Positions 1 to 6,916 of a stretch of DNA of 20,389 nt are shown here, piece after piece (position 1 is the stretch's first letter; each line of letters opens with the position of its first letter). This stretch comes from a virus. A program made the translations under genes and the position numbers. The notes under the pieces are model-generated. The model was not told the DNA's origin, did no database searches, and saw only the letters and a program-made list of their open reading frames with translations. The DNA lies in the IMG/VR virus record IMGVR_UViG_3300017598_000090, positions 1-20,389 of that record; one strand, 5' to 3'.

Positions 1-9
1 GATTTCCAT
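1..9 (-). CDS. 5' end of the next leftward gene, cut by the window edge
   Basis: An ATG read leftward at 9-7 is followed by two sense codons (Glu, Ile) before the window ends. A clear SD sequence, AAGGAG, lies at 21-16, six bases upstream, and the preceding reading frame stops at 12-10, directly next to the ATG. That is the compact spacing seen throughout this operon. Nothing can be said about the product. Confidence 0.45.
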
Positions 10-102
10 TTAAAACTCCTTCAATCTGTTGATGAACCATGTACGAGCTTTATTGCTGACAGCTCTACCGATATCTTTAGGCTCAAGCTTATTATCAACC
101 AA
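10..102 (-). CDS. Short ORF after the kinase gene, or its frameshifted tail
   Basis: After the kinase stop (109-107) a second frame runs to a TAA at 12-10, just before the next gene. It is open back to about position 137 and contains no ATG. A TTG at 102-100 would give a 30-residue, mostly charged protein (ending in the residues TWFINRLKEF), with a weak GAAGAG ribosome site upstream. Alternatively it is the true C-terminus of the kinase reached by a +1 shift near 107-125, either programmed or through an indel or sequencing error. The frame fills the whole gap between two genes and has a plausible amino acid mix, so it is probably translated. Which form is right cannot be settled here. Confidence 0.4.
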   Translation of the reverse strand: MVDNKLEPKDIGRAVSNKARTWFINRLKEF

Positions 103-106
103 TGTA

Positions 107-781
107 TCAGACTCTTCTTTGTTGATGAGCGGGTATTAATTCCTCCACATGTTCTCTTGTTGCCAGTAACTCTCGAATACTGTCATAATAATTTGCTAAA
201 GCTTGATCTGAAGCGTTGTCACACTCGAAACTCCTGCTACGACCTGCATCCCTATACTTCTTAAAGTAAGCAAGCACCCTTGGTGTAGGTAGTGTATCCA
301 AGAATTCTAAAGACAGCAAGCTTTTATTGGTCTCTATATACCGTTCACTTAAATATTCATTCCAACGCTTGTATTGATCACGTAGGACTTTCTCACCTAC
401 AGCATACTGACGCTCTGCATCACGGTAGATCGCATCCTCAAGGCTTATATGGAACTCCTTGAACACAACTTTATACCCGATATCATTAAGAATCTTTTTC
501 CACTTGTTTCGTGACTTAGGTGACAAGCTAGTCTCAGCAATAACTAGATTCAACTTCTTATGGAAAGACTCTTTCGCAATAGCTACATGAGCTGTTGTTA
601 TAATAGTCTCAATTTTCTTGTCGAATTGATATTCACCCCAATTACCTGCTTTACGTAATGAGAAGCGTAGGTCATCACGGTCAAGTGCGACATAGCCATG
701 ATTTTGACACATCTCACGTGCGTATGTGCTTTTACCTGAAGCCGATACACCTATTGTTATTTCTGCTACTAACTGACTCAT
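107..781 (-). CDS. P-loop nucleotide/polynucleotide kinase-like protein
   Basis: The 224-residue product carries a Walker A motif, GVSASGKST, at residues 11-19, followed by a DRDDLR motif at 34-39. That layout resembles the kinase domain of T4 polynucleotide kinase, which has a GxxGSGKS loop followed by RDD. A beta-strand VIAE with downstream K/R residues (about 80-91) fits the second half of this P-loop fold. The likely reaction is ATP-dependent phosphorylation of a nucleic-acid 5' end or a nucleotide, as phages use in tRNA or DNA repair. No phosphatase domain is present, so it is a kinase-only form. The ATG at 781 is preceded by a GGAGAAGA ribosome site. The C-terminus may be longer than drawn, because the next frame reads on to position 10. 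The exact substrate is unknown. Confidence 0.7.
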   Translation of the reverse strand: MSQLVAEITIGVSASGKSTYAREMCQNHGYVALDRDDLRFSLRKAGNWGEYQFDKKIETIITTAHVAIAKESFHKKLNLVIAETSLSPKSRNKWKKILNDIGYKVVFKEFHISLEDAIYRDAERQYAVGEKVLRDQYKRWNEYLSERYIETNKSLLSLEFLDTLPTPRVLAYFKKYRDAGRSRSFECDNASDQALANYYDSIRELLATREHVEELIPAHQQRRV

Positions 782-794
782 AATTAATCTTCTC

Positions 795-1292
795 CTATTG
801 CGCGTGGCGCGTTCTTTTGATTAGTAAGTATAACTCATACTCAAAGTCTGTCAATGTGTTTTCGTTTTTAATTCTCATTTGGACTTCACCCCAAGTGTGA
901 CCAAAATTATGTTGCACCCAGCGGTATTCATACTCTTCAAATGCAAACACATGCTCAGGAACAACTATACTAACAGCTGTCATTACTTCATTGCAACTAT
1001 TATCTTCTCTCCATTGTTCCCAAGGGAAAGGGTTATCGTCACGTTGTAATAGCTTCACGATGTCGATAAGGCCTGTCTGGTCACCACCATTACGGATGTT
1101 TACCACCTTATCTGAGCTTGCCCATTTCCAGAACATATCTACCTTAGCATTACGTCCTTTGCTTGACTGCTGATATTTCTGACGGAATGTTGTAGCCATA
1201 TCCATCCAACAATGTCCCGATTGTATTCCAGCATGGATTCCAGCGAACTGAAAGTGTTGGAAGCTGAACATAATTAATTTTTCATCATTCAT
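795..1292 (-). CDS. Hypothetical phage protein, 165 aa
   Basis: This is a soluble 165-residue protein rich in aromatic residues (Trp, Phe, His). Its N-terminal part contains GIHAGIQSGHC (about 18-28), a Gly/His/Gln run that loosely recalls the GK..AQ..HA segment of peptidyl-tRNA hydrolase type II. I could not match other residues of that family, so I do not assign the function. The start ATG overlaps the stop of the upstream SGNH lipoprotein gene (ATGA), with a GGAG ribosome site inside that gene, so the two are probably translated together. The downstream neighbour is the kinase, 13 bases away. Confidence 0.6.
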   Translation of the reverse strand: MNDEKLIMFSFQHFQFAGIHAGIQSGHCWMDMATTFRQKYQQSSKGRNAKVDMFWKWASSDKVVNIRNGGDQTGLIDIVKLLQRDDNPFPWEQWREDNSCNEVMTAVSIVVPEHVFAFEEYEYRWVQHNFGHTWGEVQMRIKNENTLTDFEYELYLLIKRTRHAQ

Positions 1293-1840
1293 AAAGGGTA
1301 CATCTCCAATATTCGTTTAAATTCATATCCAAGAAGTCTTTCATCTTGGACATCCCAATGTATGCCATCCCTACGATTAACTGTGACACCCAATTCGTAT
1401 GGGTCTATGACATTCGTACATCTGTTTAACATCTCCTGTCTGTGATCGTCTACACGCACCGCTGTTCGATCTTCTTTGACGACTGGTAGTACGCAATATA
1501 CGTCTGCGTTAGTCGTCCCTAGAAGCATTGTGAGGTGTTCTCCGTACACTGTTGGGTCAACACCCTTCCAAGCATCATTAACTCCAAGAGCAAGGAATAT
1601 GACAGTCTTATTTGGTAGTGACCTCACATTAATCAGTTTACGACCTCTCTTACAGTCACCAGCGATGCCAGCAATAACCCAAGGTAGTTCTCCAAAAGCC
1701 ATTTGCACTGGAGTACAGTTTGAATCTCCTATCTCAACGATATCAGGTCTATTTGGTACATAAGTGTACACTGGTGGAGTACAACCCGTTCCAGTTGCGA
1801 GTAGTGCAGCCATAGCCACATAAATCCAAATTTTCTTCAT
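1289..1840 (-). CDS. Lipoprotein with an SGNH/GDSL hydrolase domain
   Basis: Residues 1-19 form a lipoprotein signal peptide (MKK, a hydrophobic stretch, then ATGTG) followed by Cys20 as the lipid-anchored residue. The mature part shows the SGNH hydrolase blocks in order. IGDSN at 37-41 has nucleophile Ser40. LGVND at 85-89 is block III, with Asn88. DGIH at 158-161 is the C-terminal Asp/His pair. The family cleaves esters (acyl, acetyl or lipid). The combination predicts a membrane-anchored periplasmic esterase expressed by the phage, acting on the cell envelope. It follows a one-TM protein with a 4-base overlap and shares its promoter at 2172-2199. Possible roles are lysis, envelope or O-antigen deacetylation, or exclusion of other phages. 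Confidence is high for the fold and low for the role. Confidence 0.85.
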   Translation of the reverse strand: MKKIWIYVAMAALLATGTGCTPPVYTYVPNRPDIVEIGDSNCTPVQMAFGELPWVIAGIAGDCKRGRKLINVRSLPNKTVIFLALGVNDAWKGVDPTVYGEHLTMLLGTTNADVYCVLPVVKEDRTAVRVDDHRQEMLNRCTNVIDPYELGVTVNRRDGIHWDVQDERLLGYEFKRILEMYPL

Positions 1841-2133
1841 AGTAATTCATTCCCCTTTTGAGTTGGGTGTGCATGTTCACCTGCTTCATGACCATCTGCA
1901 CACAATAATTTTGTTGTCTTGTTACTATAAATTATAACATCACCTGTGCCGCCATGTAAAGACCTACATTCTAAATAATAGTCATCCAATGCTTCATACT
2001 TGAAGGTCACTATTGGATAGACTGCTGTTTGTGAATCCTTAGCAATATAAACCAATGTAACAAATGCTACCATGGCTATTGATGCACCAAGGAACTTGAC
2101 AAACCTTTTAGTTTCTGACTCTCTCTCACACAT
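1837..2133 (-). CDS. Small single-TM protein, possibly part of an envelope or lysis pair
   Basis: The 98-residue protein has a charged N-terminus (MCERESETKRF), one predicted membrane span at about residues 14-30 (FLGASIAMVAFVTLVYIA), then a periplasmic-looking tail with two Cys residues that could form a disulfide. The ATG is preceded by a GGAGG ribosome site, and its end overlaps the SGNH lipoprotein start by four bases. An inner-membrane protein followed by an outer-membrane-type lipoprotein resembles spanin pairs, but no coiled coil is evident, so that is only a suggestion. It is the first gene after the promoter and terminator at 2154-2199. Confidence 0.7.
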   Translation of the reverse strand: MCERESETKRFVKFLGASIAMVAFVTLVYIAKDSQTAVYPIVTFKYEALDDYYLECRSLHGGTGDVIIYSNKTTKLLCADGHEAGEHAHPTQKGNELL

Positions 2134-2153
2134 GTACTTTCCTCCAGACGTAA

Positions 2154-2187
2154 AAAAACCCTATATAGAGAACTATACAGGGTTTTT
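2154..2187. terminator. Bidirectional intrinsic terminator
   Basis: AAAAACCCT (2154-2162) pairs with AGGGTTTTT (2179-2187). After one A-C mismatch a further TATA/TATA helix closes a six-base loop. Both strands end in a U-run, so it can stop transcription either way. It separates the gene at 2203-2463 from the pair downstream of it. Confidence 0.85.
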
Positions 2188-2199
2188 AGTGGTTGTCAA
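2172..2199 (-). promoter_or_regulatory. Promoter overlapping the terminator hairpin
   Basis: Read leftward, TTGACA (2199-2194), a 16-base spacer and TATAGT (2177-2172) make a near-consensus sigma70 promoter. The -10 box is part of the terminator stem at 2154-2187. It would restart transcription for the one-TM protein and the SGNH lipoprotein just where upstream transcription ends. Confidence 0.7.
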
Positions 2200-2202
2200 G
2201 GA

Positions 2203-2463
2203 TTATTCTTCAGATTCTTTCAACTCTTTTGGGTCAACAAGCTTAAGACCAATGAGAGTGTGGAAATCCTCTTGCATTTTCTGTATACCAAACTGTCGAC
2301 CAGATTGGAAGTACTGTTCGCAGAGATTGAATACTACATCCACTTGACTATCATCAAATGATGCTGGTAATGAGAACATCGCATCACCCTCACTGCTGAG
2401 CACTACACGCGCTGGATTATCACCCTCACGTTCTTCAATTGAGTACCGTTTTTCTTCTGTCAT
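2203..2463 (-). CDS. Hypothetical acidic protein, 86 aa
   Basis: I do not recognise this family. The start chosen is the ATG at 2463, because GGAGGG lies four bases upstream; a TTG four codons earlier would overlap that ribosome site. The product is acidic at both ends (EEKRYSIEEREGD, and KELKESEE at the end) with a central amphipathic segment. It looks like a small soluble accessory protein. It sits 15 bases after the M15 peptidase gene and is followed by the bidirectional terminator, so it is the last gene of that transcription unit. Confidence 0.65.
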   Translation of the reverse strand: MTEEKRYSIEEREGDNPARVVLSSEGDAMFSLPASFDDSQVDVVFNLCEQYFQSGRQFGIQKMQEDFHTLIGLKLVDPKELKESEE

Positions 2464-2478
2464 AATTCCCTCCAAGGG

Positions 2479-2904
2479 TTAAGGTTTAAATGTGTAAACT
2501 TTATTTTCAGGTCTGTTCCTAACATCGAAGTGTAGCCAACTAACATCTTCTTCAAGTGTTATAGGCCAATCGAATCCAGAGTTTTCCCATTCTTCTAGTA
2601 TCCACTGACGAGCTTCTTCAGCGGTGTAATCTTTAAACTTGCAATCAAATGCTCTACCATACTTATGTTGGCTTAAGCTTTTAAGATATGCACTGTCTCT
2701 TATGTAGGCTTCCTCAGTCCTGAATCCAGATTGACTATATTGTCCATCCCAATACCAGTTGTTGACTGTACACTGCCCAAGTGACTCTCTAAGCCACTCT
2801 AACGTCTTAAGTGCTCTATAATCTAATAGTTGCCATGCTTTCTCTCCACGTTTATCGTAGATAGGCTGTGGTACTAGCTCATAGATTTTAAAATATTTGA
2901 TCAC
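2479..2904 (-). CDS. M15-type peptidoglycan peptidase, probable endolysin
   Basis: The product carries the zinc-site signature of the M15/hedgehog-type peptidases. SQHKYGRAFD has His80 and Asp87 (H-x3-G-x-A-x-D), and WLHFD has His125. These proteins cut D-Ala or L-Ala-D-Glu peptide bonds in peptidoglycan, and in phages they commonly serve as endolysins. I place the start at a GTG (2904-2902), giving 141 aa. GGAG lies nine bases upstream, and the earlier frame residues overlap the upstream gene and do not look like a signal peptide. There is no signal peptide, so release would need a holin. The neighbouring one-TM protein and SGNH lipoprotein could complete a lysis group, but no holin is certain. 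Confidence 0.8.
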   Translation of the reverse strand: MIKYFKIYELVPQPIYDKRGEKAWQLLDYRALKTLEWLRESLGQCTVNNWYWDGQYSQSGFRTEEAYIRDSAYLKSLSQHKYGRAFDCKFKDYTAEEARQWILEEWENSGFDWPITLEEDVSWLHFDVRNRPENKVYTFKP

Positions 2905-3088
2905 GTATGGAAACTCCACTAACGCTAGGCTTAGAACTCTTAACAAGCTCTGTTAAGCTATTCTCAGAGATATAATCAAGAGCATGACAGTCTATCGGAT
3001 ACTCAGCATCTGGATAGACTGTCTTTGCGTCTTTATGTGTGATAGGAAGGTCAAGTTCATACTCGACCATAACCTTTACTTTAATCAC
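2888..3088 (-). CDS. Hypothetical protein, 66 aa
   Basis: This is an unrecognised small protein. The start is a GTG (3088-3086) that overlaps the stop of the upstream gene in the string GTGATTAA, with AAGGAG just upstream, which is a typical reinitiation arrangement. It begins VIKVKVMVEYELDLP, a likely beta strand. Its 3' end overlaps the M15 peptidase start by 17 bases. No motif is visible. Confidence 0.6.
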   Translation of the reverse strand: MIKVKVMVEYELDLPITHKDAKTVYPDAEYPIDCHALDYISENSLTELVKSSKPSVSGVSIRDQIF

Positions 3089-3926
3089 TAAGCTCTCCTT
3101 TCCAAGCAAGAATCATGTTCTCGAACTTCTCTCCCTTATCTAGCTTAACACTAAATGTTTTAGCGTATTCGGCAAGTTGATTCTTTGCTTCACGTTTATT
3201 TTTTGCTGTTTTTAAGAAAGACTCGGCCTTACCCCAATCTACAGTAGATTCCTCATTATCCCTATCGATCTGTCCAGTGTCATCGGATTTCTCTGCTGGA
3301 GTGTCAGGAAGTTCTTGAGTCTCAGCTGGAGTCTGAACTTCGCTCTGCTCGGAAGCTGCTGCTTCTCCGCCTTCGCTTGCTTCAACGCCAACATTCTCAA
3401 CCTTATCGGAAAGTTCTCCTGAATCTCCTTTTGGTTCTCCATCTTCCACTTTGTCGTCAGTACTAACGGTTTCGTCCTGTACTGGTACTTCGGTCTCGGG
3501 TTCATTAAGCTCTCCTAACTGTTCTACCTTGTGTGGCTCTTTCTCTACATCAACATTCTCCACCTTGTCTTCATATTCGTCTTCTGGAGCAACGTAATCA
3601 GAAATAGGGGCTGTCTTCTCACCAGCAACATAGTCAACAGGAACTATACTCACCATAAGCCTAGAACCCATGGCTCTAGCTGTCGAAGGTTTTACTTCTC
3701 TGCCTTCATCTAACGCTGTATTCACTGCGTGAACGAAGTCACCTGTTGATGTGACACGAATAGTGTGACCAAAGGCTAAACTAGGACGTTGCCATTTAGT
3801 ATCAACTTCTTCGTATGTAAATATTGCTGTAGAGCCTCTTACGCCATTTGGGTTTAGAGGTCTACCTTCTTTATGTGCATCAATGATTGCTTGTGTCAAT
3901 CTAACAGCACCGTATATCTTTCTCAT
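3081..3926 (-). CDS. Three-part protein: N-terminal domain, acidic linker, C-terminal helical domain
   Basis: The 281-residue protein has a folded N-terminal part (about 1-105), a long low-complexity acidic linker (about 110-225, rich in Glu, Asp, Pro, Ser and Thr), and a basic helical C-terminal domain of about 50 residues (about 229-281: VDWGKAESFLKTAKNK and on). The linker contains the repeat DKVENV twice. The C-terminal piece resembles the short helical tails that end many phage proteins (a HeH-like or LDK..LE motif), which may bind DNA or a partner; that is inference. A large acidic linker tethering two domains suggests a scaffolding, DNA-mimic or adaptor role. It directly follows the reductase gene with an 8-base gap. 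Confidence 0.65.
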   Translation of the reverse strand: MRKIYGAVRLTQAIIDAHKEGRPLNPNGVRGSTAIFTYEEVDTKWQRPSLAFGHTIRVTSTGDFVHAVNTALDEGREVKPSTARAMGSRLMVSIVPVDYVAGEKTAPISDYVAPEDEYEDKVENVDVEKEPHKVEQLGELNEPETEVPVQDETVSTDDKVEDGEPKGDSGELSDKVENVGVEASEGGEAAASEQSEVQTPAETQELPDTPAEKSDDTGQIDRDNEESTVDWGKAESFLKTAKNKREAKNQLAEYAKTFSVKLDKGEKFENMILAWKGELSD

Positions 3927-3934
3927 AATCTCAC

Positions 3935-5866
3935 CTATTTAATTGGACAGATACCAGACTCGCATCCGATTTGATCTGCTGAAATATCATCTTCGTCAAA
4001 AGTAACCGAAGTAATTGGTTTAGTGTTAGCGATACGAGTTAGGTAACCAATATCGTTAATAGCTTCCATTGGTGCTTGGTCGAAACCATGATCCTTATGG
4101 AGTAAGAAACTTACTGACTTAACACATTCAGTATAGTTCTCAGCTAACCACTCTTTTATGTCTTCCAGTTCTTCGACTCTGTAGTACACTGTAACTGAGA
4201 CAGCATTATCAGACCATTCAGTCTGTAGTCGTTTGACTGTATTCAACTGATCAACAGCTGTGACATCTTTTGCGAATGTTGCATGTTCTGGAGTCTTGCA
4301 TGGGAACTCTACAACCACTGTTTTGTGATCTTCTGTTCCATCGAAGTTTCTTAAGTACTCAATTGGATAACCAGATGCTCTACAAACTTCTGTAAGAGGA
4401 CTATCAGATGCAATCCGCATACGACGAATAAAATATGGACTAAACGCAGGGTGTCCACCAGATGTTACTCCAGCTAACAGGCTAAGTGTGCCGCTTGGTT
4501 TGACTGTTGTAAGCTTAATGCTTATCGGCCAACCATGCTCCGCGCTATATTCAACATCATATTCACGTAATCTCTTGTATATCTCTGGTAACCAGCTACG
4601 TTGTTCTTCAGTAGCCATTGCATAACCAGTTATCCCAATCCCCATACGCATGTTCTTGTGAACAATCTCTTCTGTGTCTGCATTGTGACAATGTAATGCC
4701 AAACTATGCTTACAGATGCGATATAGGTTTTTCGTTACTAACCACATCTCTTCAAGAGAGGTCATGTTAGGTAAAAATTCTTCTGCCAAGCAGCAAGTCT
4801 CTTTACTAACTAATGGTTGTTCTGCACAAGGATTGAATCCTTCAACGTCAGGGTCAGGGTACTGAAATTCACCAACACGACCCTGCTTACGTGATGCTTC
4901 AAGGTTGATAAGTCCGTATGGCTCACCGTTACCTTTATAGCCTTCCCAAAACTCTTCAGGAAGCTTTGATACGTCATCACATACCACTGAGTTGTTACTG
5001 TTAGACCTCCAGTTAGGTATTCCACCTAAGTCCCAGCGTTTAGCACGTAAGTAATCGATATCATCATAGTCACCTAAAGCGATCATAGCTGAACGTCTTA
5101 CATTACCAGCAACGACAATCATACCAATAATGTTCATAATATCTAAACAGTCAATCGGCTGTAGTCGCTTACCACGCTTCTTGTCTAACACCCCAATTAT
5201 GAGGTCTATACCTTCAACCAGTATCTCACCACCAGAAGCCGTACCACCGAATGATTTAATCGGAGCACCAGCACCACGTATAAGCTGTGTTGAATATGTG
5301 AAGCCTTCTCCAGAGTAAAAGTAACTCTTTAAGACTTTACCTAACAGTTTAGTCCAACCTTCACGTGTATCTGGTACAATGAAGTCTGCACTAGCATCAT
5401 CCTGACGGACAATCTTAATTTTCTTTCTTTGGAGCTTAGGTAGCTGATGAACATACTCACGTTGTATGTTAAAGCCAACTCCACAACCTAACATAAGCAT
5501 ATCCATAGCCCATGTAAAAGGTCTGATAGGTTCATCTACAGTTGTGAAAGCACAATTCTGTAATGATGGTAACCCAAGTTTGTTTACTGTCTTTGTTCCA
5601 AGTTGCCACCAGAATCTCCCAGCAACACTTCCTTTCAAGCCTAACAGTTGTCTTGCCAATTCTTGTTCTTCATCTTCAGTGAATCCGACCTTAAGTTGAG
5701 TTCTGGATGCTTTTATCACTCTCGACACTACATCTGGAAATTCTTCAGTCTCAGAATTTGGGTTGTTTTCATCTGTTTTTCTGCAGTAAGTTCGCTTCAG
5801 AGTAATATAGCCTATCTCACCCCAAGGTGTTTTAACATCAGGTAAATCTGCTGCGGTATTAATCAA
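3935..5866 (-). CDS. nrdJ: Adenosylcobalamin-dependent (class II) ribonucleotide reductase, monomeric type
   Basis: This 643-residue enzyme reduces ribonucleotides to deoxyribonucleotides for phage DNA synthesis. The radical is generated from adenosylcobalamin, so no NrdB subunit or oxygen is needed. Catalytic residues match the Lactobacillus leichmannii enzyme. NCAF has Cys105, the first redox cysteine. FNPCAE has Asn345, radical Cys347 and Glu349. A second redox cysteine, Cys358, lies exactly 11 residues on. The C-terminal shuttle pair is Cys635 and Cys640 (CESGICPIK). GCGVGFN (127-133) and the NVRRSA segment also fit. The start is a TTG (5866-5864) inside the end of the upstream gene, with AAGGA upstream. 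It needs host-made or scavenged B12 and is shorter than the about 740-residue Lactobacillus protein. No separate NrdA or NrdB gene is visible. Confidence 0.94.
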   Translation of the reverse strand: MINTAADLPDVKTPWGEIGYITLKRTYCRKTDENNPNSETEEFPDVVSRVIKASRTQLKVGFTEDEEQELARQLLGLKGSVAGRFWWQLGTKTVNKLGLPSLQNCAFTTVDEPIRPFTWAMDMLMLGCGVGFNIQREYVHQLPKLQRKKIKIVRQDDASADFIVPDTREGWTKLLGKVLKSYFYSGEGFTYSTQLIRGAGAPIKSFGGTASGGEILVEGIDLIIGVLDKKRGKRLQPIDCLDIMNIIGMIVVAGNVRRSAMIALGDYDDIDYLRAKRWDLGGIPNWRSNSNNSVVCDDVSKLPEEFWEGYKGNGEPYGLINLEASRKQGRVGEFQYPDPDVEGFNPCAEQPLVSKETCCLAEEFLPNMTSLEEMWLVTKNLYRICKHSLALHCHNADTEEIVHKNMRMGIGITGYAMATEEQRSWLPEIYKRLREYDVEYSAEHGWPISIKLTTVKPSGTLSLLAGVTSGGHPAFSPYFIRRMRIASDSPLTEVCRASGYPIEYLRNFDGTEDHKTVVVEFPCKTPEHATFAKDVTAVDQLNTVKRLQTEWSDNAVSVTVYYRVEELEDIKEWLAENYTECVKSVSFLLHKDHGFDQAPMEAINDIGYLTRIANTKPITSVTFDEDDISADQIGCESGICPIK

Positions 5867-6089
5867 TAGTCTTTTTCCTTTTTGTTGGTATCACCCAAAA
5901 ATCTAAAAGACCTTCATCTCTAGATTTTGTCAACCCAACTTTCAAATTGTCTTTCATCTCTGGTGGAATATCACCTAAGATATTATTACACTGACCACAG
6001 ATATTTCTACGCTTAGTTCTGTCCCTAGATTGCTGTGGAAAGCTCTTAATAGGCCTTTCCTCACCACACTTGACACAAACCTTAGTCAT
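5859..6089 (-). CDS. Zinc-ribbon protein, endonuclease VII-like N-terminal motif
   Basis: The 76-residue product begins with a CxxC pair (VCVKCGEERPIKSF) and a second CxxC (ICGQC) about 22 residues later, with Lys/Arg-rich spacing between. This pattern is common at the start of phage HNH or endonuclease VII proteins (KxCxxCGExKP...F...RxxxCxxC), but the catalytic part is missing, so it is a stand-alone zinc finger or a short remnant. The C-terminus is basic (PTKRKKTID). AAGGA precedes the ATG, and its 3' end overlaps the reductase start. It may bind nucleic acid. Confidence 0.7.
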   Translation of the reverse strand: MTKVCVKCGEERPIKSFPQQSRDRTKRRNICGQCNNILGDIPPEMKDNLKVGLTKSRDEGLLDFWVIPTKRKKTID

Positions 6090-6097
6090 AATTATCC

Positions 6098-6322
6098 TTA
6101 CAATGTGAATAACCGTTTTATCTTCTCTTGCAGTGTCGGTGTATAAGGTTCTAAACTAGCAAATGGTGACCCTTCCTTTTTCTCTCTGGTATATCTTACA
6201 GGGGATTTGAATGAACATACCCTGCAAGAATAATTGTAACCAGATCGAGAGTACCAGCCTTCAGGCAGCTTGTTAAACATGAACCTTGGTAACTTCCACT
6301 TACAGTTCCAACATCTGGTCAT
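6098..6322 (-). CDS. Second small zinc-ribbon protein, 74 aa
   Basis: It contains two CxxC knuckles: CWNC at residues 4-7 and CRVC at about 33-36, separated by an aromatic and basic stretch. The spacing differs from its downstream neighbour, so the two are not obvious duplicates. The family is unknown; nucleic-acid or protein binding is likely. It starts two bases after the previous gene, with a weak ribosome site in that gene's end. Confidence 0.65.
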   Translation of the reverse strand: MTRCWNCKWKLPRFMFNKLPEGWYSRSGYNYSCRVCSFKSPVRYTREKKEGSPFASLEPYTPTLQEKIKRLFTL

Positions 6323-6324
6323 AT

Positions 6325-6606
6325 TTATTTTCCAGCCAATAACTCATTTTCTTCAAAACAAGAATCGAACCAGTTCTTCTCTGCCGCATACTTCTGAGGG
6401 TTGTTCTCTTGCATGTCACGCAGCTTAGCATACTTGGCTAGGAGTGCTTTAGGCATACCAGTTTCTTCTAAGATACGGTCTTTAATATCCGCAATGTATG
6501 ATGCGCTATCACGCTTAGCAACTTCTGCTTTTACAATCTCGTCGATTGCATCATTGATCTGCTTACGCTTCTCTGGACTCTCACCATTAATATCAAAATC
6601 ACTCAT
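6325..6606 (-). CDS. Small helical protein, tentatively DsbA-like
   Basis: The 93-residue protein is helical and highly charged. The central segment (YIADIKDRILEETGMP, then LLAKYAKLRD) resembles in layout T4 DsbA, the small dsDNA-binding protein that promotes late transcription. DsbA proteins share a pattern of K-DI-x-R..E-LG followed by LL..Y. This is from memory of the family, without an alignment. It overlaps the upstream gene as TAATG (6608-6604), so the two are translationally coupled. If correct, it would be a candidate regulator for the phage promoters described here. Confidence 0.5.
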   Translation of the reverse strand: MSDFDINGESPEKRKQINDAIDEIVKAEVAKRDSASYIADIKDRILEETGMPKALLAKYAKLRDMQENNPQKYAAEKNWFDSCFEENELLAGK

Positions 6607-6914
6607 TAACCTGCAACTCCTAATTTATCACCAACATATCTAATGCGACCCATAAACAGAGCGTTCATGTTAGCCTCACCACGTAAAATCTTGCCTAAGC
6701 GTTTAGAAGCGTTCTTACGAATAGTTATACCACCTTTCTTGCACTGAGTGCCTGAAGTCTTAGCCATAAACACCTTATTAGCTTGTAGCAGCATTGAGCT
6801 TGTAGGGAATGCACCCTTTACTAGCACCTTTGGAAGTGTCTCCAATTCACCAGCCTCATGAGCTTCGTTATGCTCTTTCGCTAAACGTCTTTTTCTTGCC
6901 TGTTTGCCTTCCAT
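6606..6914 (-). CDS. Small basic protein, 102 aa
   Basis: Start chosen at 6914: GGAGG lies upstream, and the residues before it (MFCRAFIGSIYWRID) belong to the overlap with the previous gene. The protein begins MEGKQARKRRLAKEH, is strongly basic, and has another basic segment near the end (IRKNASKRLGKILRG). That fits nucleic-acid binding, but I recognise no family. It sits between the MazG-like gene and the DsbA-like gene with almost no gap. Confidence 0.6.
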   Translation of the reverse strand: MEGKQARKRRLAKEHNEAHEAGELETLPKVLVKGAFPTSSMLLQANKVFMAKTSGTQCKKGGITIRKNASKRLGKILRGEANMNALFMGRIRYVGDKLGVAG

Positions 6915-6916
6915 AT

